The notes beneath the pieces were generated by a model. The model was not told where the DNA came from. It made no database searches and was given only the letters and a program-made list of their open reading frames with translations. Positions 57,734 through 64,000 of a stretch of 64,000 nt of DNA are shown here, piece after piece. How positions within the stretch are numbered: the first letter of the stretch is position 1; each line of letters opens with the position of its first letter. This stretch comes from Collybia mongolica. Its lineage: Eukaryota > Basidiomycota > Agaricomycetes > Agaricales > Clitocybaceae. Position numbers and translations under genes: made by a program. Where the stretch lies: positions 992,001 to 1,056,000 of the forward strand of contig JAAXNY010000010.1 in the NCBI GenBank assembly GCA_013420905.1, given 5' to 3'.

Positions 57734-58627
57734 CTATCCGTCCAATAAACCCATCTCTTTCCATTTCTCCCATAGGAGACCTACTCCAACAGGTGCAGAA
57801 GCTGACCCTTTCACGTCCTTGACTTCCAGAAGTTCATACTCTCGGCCGAATGCAAGGAAGTGAGCAAATAATGAGTTAAAATGAGGCTCCGAGCGGAGAT
57901 GGAGTAGATGAGTATAGTGTGCGTGGTATAGATGGGCAAAGACGCGCAGCAGCTGTCGGTAGACGTGCTTCACTGTGGACGGAAAAGAAGGGGAGAACTC
58001 CTGGCCTGTTGACGATCAAGCGCAAAGGTTATTTCTGGGGATGTTGAGGAGTAGATGTGGGAACTTACCAGACTTTGTTGGGAAAGAGTTATCATCATCG
58101 AGCAGATTTTGGACCCAGGTCATCACATAGTCGATGTATGTTGGGGCAGGCAAGTGTACACTTTTACGATCCTGATTGATCCAGGTGTAGTTTAATCTGT
58201 GCGCAGAGATCAGAAAAAGGTAATGATCCAGAGACTACTGTGGGTACATACGTCAGGCCTGCTGACATTGTGGGGCAATTTTGTTGAGTACAGCATTCGG
58301 CAATAACACCATAAAACTCATTGAGATGGGTGTAGAAGTCGAAGACTGGTAGGAAGTCAGTCACACGCAAGCAAAGAATAAACGCGCAATGAACGCACTA
58401 TTGACAGCAACCCATTCCATGATATCAACATATTTCGGAAGCATCACGATCGTTTTGAAATTTCCCTTCACGAGAGCAGCTTCAACAAACGGACTAGATA
58501 GATATAGTGGCTTTGGCGCTGTAACGGTCGGAGATGGGGGCACTGCATTTGGTGGAACAGTATCTGCAGGTGAAAATGTTGCTGAAGTGGGTGTAGGAGA
58601 CCGTTTAGGTCGCTGCCCCCGGGTCAT
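57734..58627 (-). CDS. mob2: Mob2-like kinase activator, paralogue b
   Basis: The start ATG 58625-58627 reads MTRGQRPKRSPTPTSAT. The Mob fold is complete: KPLYLSSPFVEAALVKGNFK, TIVMLPKYVDIMEWVAVN, FYTHLNEFYGVIAECCTQ, CPTMSAG, LNYTWINQDRK, APTYIDYVMTWVQNLL, HVYRQLLRVFAHLYHAHYTH, SEPHFNSLFAHFLAFGREYE. It ends EKWKEMGLLDG with TAG at 57734-57736. Intron positions match those of paralogue a. The two proteins are nearly identical in the core and differ in the N-terminal head and in the segment around the intron before the HVYRQ helix. This indicates an old duplication with both copies kept functional. Role as for paralogue a: binding and activation of NDR-type kinases. Confidence 0.9.
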
Positions 58628-59178
58628 GGAACGGCTAGGATTTGTTCAGCGATTCAATCGTTCTCAAGCTGAATAACAACAAACCCAAGCGAATTGAAGA
58701 AAGACATTTCGGTACTGAAGCCAATCAGTCCGACAGAGAAGCCCAAATAATAATAAAAGGAAAACACGAAAGTCCAACTGCGTCGGGGGAGAGCAAATGC
58801 GAAGGAAGAGCTCAATGGTTGATCGTCCGACATCAATTCGTCAAATCAACCCCGTTACGTAATTTGTTCTTTCTGGTCTACCCCCCCGAACTATGCTGCA
58901 GAATTCATACACCCAGGCGCAAGATACCGATTTGGGACGACAATTCATGGTATTTCTAATGTGGCCCCGAAGGAGTTCCACAGATGTTCGTTGGTTAGGT
59001 CGACCCGTCGTTGCTCCTAGCCAGTTATTAGAGTGCTTCACAGAGCTTTTTTTTCAGCTTTTTTCGGTTCAACTCTTCCTCCAACTTGGTTAAAACAAAG
59101 ATTGGACAAGAAGAATGCGCGACTTTTTCTCCAACTTATTTTACTTCCAGCTTTCCGATTTTTTTTTTCTTTCCTTTC
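58628..59178. other. Upstream region of Mob2b, no gene seen
   Basis: About 0.55 kb containing the Mob2b promoter. Open frames lack motifs. Pyrimidine runs occur at 59046-59060 and 59161-59179. Confidence 0.45.
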
Positions 59179-59815
59179 CAGTGCATAGACTGTCCGCGGT
59201 CCGGACCAGGACCTCACGGACCCGGGTCAACCCGGGGCCGACCCCGAGGGCCAGCATATGAGTGGACCGGCCCCTTTGGACAGGGCCAGGGCCACTGTGA
59301 GTACTGGCCCGGCCCTCGGGCTGGACCCGGGTCAGACCTGGCCGGCCTTATATGTTGGCGGGTGGTGAAAGTGCTACCAAATAGTGGGGGTATAAGTATA
59401 GTTGGGAAAAAGAGAATGCAAGATCAAACCTTGAAAAATAATAACTCTTGTTGAAATTATTAGTAATCAATGATTTTTGATCAAATTCCTGATGTCAAGC
59501 AGCTTCAGAGCAGAAACTTCTCTGATGTGCAAGGAGTGAAAACACTAGGACAATTCATTGGGAGATAGTTGTATTTAATTGATAGATGTTAAATATGGTA
59601 TGTATCAGCAGTAGACATCTTTCCTTAAACAATTTCTTTTTTTTTTTACCACTGGACCTGGTTGACCCGGGGCCGGCCCCGGACCGGCCCGGCCCTGGCC
59701 CTCTATCAGAGGGCCAGGTCCGACAAAGAGGTGGACCGGCCCTCGGGGCCAGGGCCAGGTCCAGCAAAAATAGGTCGGACCTAGCCCGGACCGGACCGTG
59801 TACAGTCTACCAGTG
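59179..59815. mobile_element. GC-rich inverted-repeat element (hAT-like MITE), 637 bp
   Basis: The left end CAGTGCATAGACTGTCCGCG, then GTCCGG, is the near-inverse of the right end, whose complement reads CACTGGTAGACTGTACACGG, then TCCGG. Both subterminal regions (59200-59345 and 59650-59800) are dense in GGCC/GGACC/GGGTC units, unlike the A+T-rich middle. Ends starting CAGTG/CACTG with TAGACTG suit hAT elements. No coding sequence is present. I see no convincing 8-bp target duplication, so the element may be old or its exact ends off by a few bases. Confidence 0.7.
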
Positions 59816-60234
59816 CAACGGAGGACAAACAAGTTACATTTTCTCATGAAAGTTGAAGCTAAGTTGAGCTAAAGAAAGGTGTAAAAAGGGCAGAAGAAAG
59901 CTTACTGTGAAACACCCCAAATGCTTCCAGAAACCGCAAACTGGCTCACATCTGCAGACAAGATCATCCATGTCGGGCATTTATGCTGCAATTTAATTCT
60001 CACCTGGTCCCACCATTATCCCCAAACGACCATTACGTCCAGCACTAGTATCATTTTATATATATTTATAGTATGCAATGTACTGACTCGTTTATTACAA
60101 CTTGATCTTTATGAATTATTGTTCATATTCCATGAACATCTGGGACTGACTTCGAGACGGGCCGTTCATCCGGAAATGATCGATCTTTATTTGTTAGAGA
60201 TTTCTTATCAATTCTTCTCTTAACCTGTTGAGTT
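59816..60234. other. Upstream region of the RanGAP gene
   Basis: About 0.4 kb, likely the promoter. A TATATATATTTATAG stretch lies near 60055-60070, about 170 bp before the ATG. Confidence 0.45.
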
Positions 60235-61489
60235 ATGGCATCTTCTTCCAAAATACTCTCATTAAACGGCAAGGGATTGAAACTCGACACACGAGCGGAC
60301 GTTGAACCATGGATCAAAGAAATTGACCCTACCACAATTGAAGAAATTCACTTGGGAGGAAACACGATTGGTGTCGATGCCTCGACAGCTCTCGCAGATT
60401 TCCTCACAAAGGCTACGAATCTAAAGGTAGACTGTGACAATGATATAGTGTTAAATGCTGACTGCGGTAGCCCAGATTGCAGATTTTGCGGACATCTTCA
60501 CTGGTCGTCTCATCTCCGAAATACCACAAGCGCTGTCCGCGATCTGCGATGCGCTAAAGGATAAGACATCCCTTGTTGAACTCAACCTGAGTGACAATGC
60601 ATTTGGGGGGCGATCTGTTGATCCAATGGTCCCCTTCCTTACCCATAACCGGAGTTTCCAGGTCTTGAAGCTCAACAACAATGGGCTTGGTCCTGCCGGC
60701 GGCGTCGTGCTCGCTAATGCTCTCCTCGAGTCCGCGAAGCTGAGTAAGGCTGAAGGCAAGAAATCCAATCTTCGAGCGGTCATCTGCGGCCGCAACCGGC
60801 TCGAGAACGGGTCAGCATCTTCCTGGGCTGACGCGTTCGCAGCCCACGGGACCCTCGTCGAGATCCGAATGCCACAGAATGGGATCAGGATGGACGGAAT
60901 CACAGCGCTTGCGAAGGGTTTATCGAAGTGTGCAGGACTGCGACACATCGATCTACAGGACAACACATTCACAGAAGATGGGGCTACAACTGGCTTAGAG
61001 GCATGGACTGAAGCTCTTCCCTCCTGGCCGGAACTTCACACATTCAACCTATCCGATTGTGTTCTCTCCACAGCTGGAGAGATTCCGATTATCATCACCG
61101 CCCTGTCCACGGGCTCTAACCCCAAACTGCACACCCTCCAGCTCCAGAATAACAACCTTGATGGCAAGACCTTTTCGTTATTGGCGAAGGATATTTCAAC
61201 GAGTCTGGCTAGTTTGATGAGGTTGGAATTGCAATACAATGATGGAGAGGAGGATGACGAGCACTTGGAAACCTTGGCCATGAGCCTTAAGCAACGCGGA
61301 GGGAAACTCTTTGCAACGGATGATGACGAAGAGGAGGAAGAAGAGGAAGAAGAAGAGGAGGAAAAGGAAGCCGAGGAGGAGGTGGGAGGTGTGAAAGTGA
61401 AGGTCGAAGAAAAAGAACCAAGTCTAGTGGACAAGGCCGCAGATGCGCTTGCAGACCTCTTGGGCAAGGTCGACATTCGTTCGAACTGA
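60235..61489 (+). CDS. rna1: Ran GTPase-activating protein (Rna1/RanGAP)
   Basis: It starts MASSSKILSLNGKGLKLDTR. One intron (after ATNLK, acceptor at CCCAG before 60476) joins in frame to IADFADIFTGRLISEIPQAL, the region with the conserved TGR. Leucine-rich repeats follow with the RanGAP consensus: LVELNLSDNAFGGRSVDP, VLKLNNNGLGPAGG, AVICGRNRLENGS, EIRMPQNGIRMDGITAL, HIDLQDNTFTEDG, TLQLQNNNLDGKT. After the repeats comes a highly acidic tail (61320-61385, almost only Glu/Asp), then a short basic/acidic helix. Stop TGA at 61487-61489. Family knowledge: RanGAP stimulates GTP hydrolysis by Ran in the cytoplasm and so powers directional nuclear transport. The length of about 395 residues is usual for fungi. 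Confidence 0.95.
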
Positions 61490-61602
61490 TTATACTCAAA
61501 CCATACCACGACCCCAATAACAATACGATTTTCAGTACGGGAATATTGTTGTAGACCTTTATATACCTTCTTATACCGTGAAAAAAGTGGATTCTGTTGT
61601 CG

Positions 61603-62974
61603 TCAACGAATTTTACAGATAATCCACCTGTCGACTGCGCCTTCCTTTGGTCGGACATGGCCTAAAGGGCTTTGTTGTTTAAACCATTGCTCTGCTCCGA
61701 CGGCGGCAGCATACGGCCTGAGTGGGTCTAAGTATAGTGACCGAGCTAACCAATTACCTGTCTCTGAACCGCAAGAGATTTCTCGATAGGCGGACCGAAT
61801 GACGTCCCAGGAGGTACCACGAGCTTTGCTACGCAATGAATCAATGATCTCGTACAGAGCCTGTCGAGAGAGGTCCGGAAGTCTCCCATTATTCGGTAGT
61901 ATTTGTAAAGGATCTGAAGGGTTAGGGGGAGTATCCTGTGCTTCGAAAAGGTGATGGATGGTAAATGGCCGCGTTAACTGCTCGAACTTGATGAAATTAC
62001 GCGCTCGTAGGCTGCGTGCTAGCGAGTCAATCCACTTCGATACCTTGGAGTTCTTGGGTAATAATGAGGGAGGGATAGCGTCACGATGTTGCTGAAATAA
62101 GCTCTGTGAGGGATAAGCGGCAACAAGATGATGCACTAGGGATATCAGAATTGTCGGTAGGCAATCATAGTGAGAGGGAGGGATGTTAAGGTATAAGTCA
62201 GGTAGAAGGTGTGGGATGATAGATGTTGTCTGTTTGGCTGAGTTGAAAGTAACGGACAGGTATAACGAAGTTTCGTATGCTGCGTGCGACACGATTAAAT
62301 CTTGTTGGTAGGATTGAGATATTGAAGATCTATACCTTCCAAAGCAAAGGAATCGTTGCGTCTGGAGGAAGATATGCCTTCCCGTAGCTTTCCTTGAATA
62401 GGCTTAGCAAGGCTCGGATAGTATCTAACGACCATTAGAATGAACTCACGGAACAATATGAGAACGTTCTCTTGAGCATCTATCCGCTGTCGAGCCTCCG
62501 AATCCGACTCTGTGGACTTTCGAGGATGTTTCTTGAATAGGTCGTCTACCTATGATTCCCAACACATCGAGCCCGTAAGCTTAAGCCAATTTGGAAGCCG
62601 TGGACATACTTTCCCCTGAAGAAACTCCCTGTACTCCTCCTGGACCTTGAAGTTTTTCAATCTACGGCACTGTTGTCTATCATGATAACGATTATTTCGG
62701 TGGATGAACAGACTCACGTATCACCATCTTTCTCCAGACCACTGCTCCGACTAACCGAAGCGATGTATTCCATCTGTCGAGATTGGGAGTTATTGTTGAC
62801 TGATAGTTGAGGGCCTGTCGTTGTTGTTCTTCCTCGACTGCGCCATCCTCCCCTTGGGCGAGACTGCTCAGGGTTCTGAGGGCCTCTCGTTGTTGTTCTT
62901 TCTCGACTGCGCCATCCTCCCCTTGGGTGAGACTGCTCAGGGTTCTGAGAAGGGTGGTTTCTCCAGCTCGACAT
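61603..62974 (-). CDS. Possible SAC3/GANP-like protein with an N-terminal 23-residue repeat
   Basis: The large last exon contains AYETSLYLSVTFNSAKQTTS, SLARSLRARNFIKFEQLTRP and LSRQALYEIIDSLRSKARGT, then SWDVIRSAYREI. The ARNFIKF helix followed by a second helix pair resembles the SAC3/GANP/THP3 helical domain, though the match is weak. Upstream exons read CRRLKNFKVQEEYREFLQGK, DLFKKHPRKSTESDSEARQR and ENVLILFREFIL. The first exon shows two copies of a 69-bp repeat. The frame that splices in phase to CRRLKNF (through VVWRKM, donor ATG|GTGATA) has no ATG. The frame with the ATG at 62974 does not splice in phase. The start is therefore unresolved. The stop TAA is at 61603-61605. Confidence 0.5.
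62811..62948. repeat. Two-copy 69-bp tandem repeat within a coding exon
   Basis: Units at 62811-62879 and 62880-62948 differ at only a few bases. In the minus-strand frame each encodes 23 residues (RTLSSLTQGEDGAVEKEQQR, then EAL, and the near-identical second unit). A second minus-strand frame is also open over both units. Confidence 0.9.
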
Positions 62975-63204
62975 GAAGGCTGTTGATCAAACCCAAGTTC
63001 CGACAATTTATTTACTCTGGCTCTGGTTTGCCCAATAATGCAGCTACCTCACACCATCTACGTTGTCGGTTTCCAACTGGAAATCATACCGTCCCTGTAA
63101 CATTTTCGGATCTGACCGCCACATATGCATATGGCATACATATATGCCATGAGAAAACTTTAACCTTTGACAGATTTCTTGACCGCATTCCTATATAATC
63201 TGAA

Positions 63205-64000
63205 ATGACCGTGTCTGCTGCAGCGCTCAAAGCTATCTCTCCTGAAGATGTCCCGCTCGGTACAGGGCCACCCACTAAGGAAGAACTCATGGTTTATTAT
63301 CCCGCAAAATTCACCTGGAATCAGCTGAAGACTTTTGTCAATTCTGGGTGATTACAGCGTTCCCTGGAACTCAAATATTGACCTAACTCAATGCATGTAG
63401 AGATCTGGGTCTCCTGAAACGCGACAGATTGCTCCAGAAGAGGTATGACGCGTGGGCTGTGGGAATCAATGCAGAGTATGGGTCAATTGGTGAGTGGTTA
63501 ATCGCTATCCATCTTAACGTTTCCTACTGACGAGCTTTCAAGTAAACTATCTCGTGAACTATCGCTTGCAGTGGGGAAAACGCGATAATATATCCTTGTT
63601 GCCCTCGGCTCTTGACATCGAAAAGACTGACGAACCAGAAACGATACTGGTAACACACCATACAATCGATTCCCGCATTCCAAGGGTCCTACCGGCACTT
63701 GCAAACAATGTCCCGCACTATTTCACAGCCGATACTCCATCAGAGTTCATCAGTATTATCCAAAATGACTGGCCATACTCTGGTAAGGCTAGCATAGCCG
63801 AAGGCTGTTACAGGTAAACTAACCAACGCTTCCATAATCCTGAAAAGTGCCATCAGATATAGAACATACACTGATCTGGACACGGATCCCCATTTTTCAT
63901 GAAGACCTTGTCGACAAATCGATCTCTTCCCGAATAGCTCAAGATGGCCTCTGGGGATTCACTGGGAACACTACTCCTCCGCCATCACCTTCAACCTTAC
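63205..64000 (+). CDS. DUF3605 protein (GlcNAc-induced protein 1-like), 3'-partial
   Basis: The start ATG is at 63205 (MTVSAAALKAISPEDVPLGT). Exons give PTKEELMVYYPAKFTWNQLK, LGLLKRDRLLQKRYDAWAVG, YLVNYRLQWGKRDNISLL and EFISIIQNDWPYS. After an intron come VPSDIEHTLIWTRIPIFHED and SRIAQDGLWGFTG. The NDWPYS plus E-H-x-L-I-W combination is the hallmark of DUF3605 proteins, some of which are annotated as N-acetylglucosamine-induced protein 1. The biochemical role is unknown. The gene runs off the window; three or four introns are visible. The DUF3605 core appears complete, with a Pro/Ser-rich continuation. Confidence 0.85.

Noticed and set aside
60451..61509. Long minus-strand frames opposite the RanGAP gene
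   Set aside because: They are shadows of the conserved plus-strand coding sequence; the long Ser runs are the complement of the Glu-rich tail.
1..64000. CRISPR arrays, bacterial operons, rRNA genes
   Set aside because: None seen. The gene structure with introns is fungal throughout.

Overview
The window is nuclear DNA of a filamentous basidiomycete, most likely an Agaricomycete. Genes are compact and broken by many short GT..AG introns of about 45-70 nt. The proteins are fungal (Cdc7/SepH septation kinase, VDAC, Cet1-type RNA triphosphatase, Rna1-type RanGAP), and there are families typical of basidiomycetes (DUF6533 seven-transmembrane proteins, a cupredoxin with a GPI-like tail, STAND-type N-terminal domains). 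All gene models were spliced by eye; start and stop positions are given, but internal exon borders are only partly certain.

Layout. 0-8.4 kb: mitochondrial ribosomal protein uL5m, a gene-poor stretch, and a large Cdc7/SepH-like kinase. 9-18.2 kb: three same-strand, diverged copies of a DUF6533 membrane protein gene; the third copy is decayed. 19-31.5 kb: a protein kinase with an HND catalytic loop, VDAC porin, RNA 5'-triphosphatase, a Rad60/Esc2 SUMO-like protein, and a GCFC-domain protein divergent from it. 32-44.7 kb: aquaglyceroporin, a polytopic membrane protein, a homeodomain protein, a small single-pass protein of probable mitochondrial location, an intron-containing tRNA-Lys, PPC decarboxylase, a cupredoxin and a Mob2 paralogue. 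45-57.4 kb: a STAND/NLR-like gene split by a 10.36-kb insertion. 57.7-64 kb: a second Mob2 paralogue, a GC-rich inverted-repeat element, RanGAP, a possible SAC3-like gene and the start of a DUF3605 gene.

The main discovery is at 45187-55544. Two nearly identical short hAT elements (864 and 875 bp, same orientation) bracket 8.6 kb of unrelated DNA. Only the outermost flanks carry a matching 8-bp target duplication (ATCCCGCC). The two inner flanks match neither each other nor the outer flanks. The duplication lies inside a coding exon. The STAND-like gene reads from the right up to the insertion, and its missing C-terminus is found, in frame, on the far left side of the insertion. So the whole 10.36 kb sits in the gene as one unit, as expected for a composite (macro-transposed) hAT element. 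Its cargo includes an apparently intact PWWP chromatin-reader-like gene, a SAP-like gene and several unrecognised genes. Neither flanking element encodes more than the hAT dimerisation domain, so the transposase would have to act in trans.
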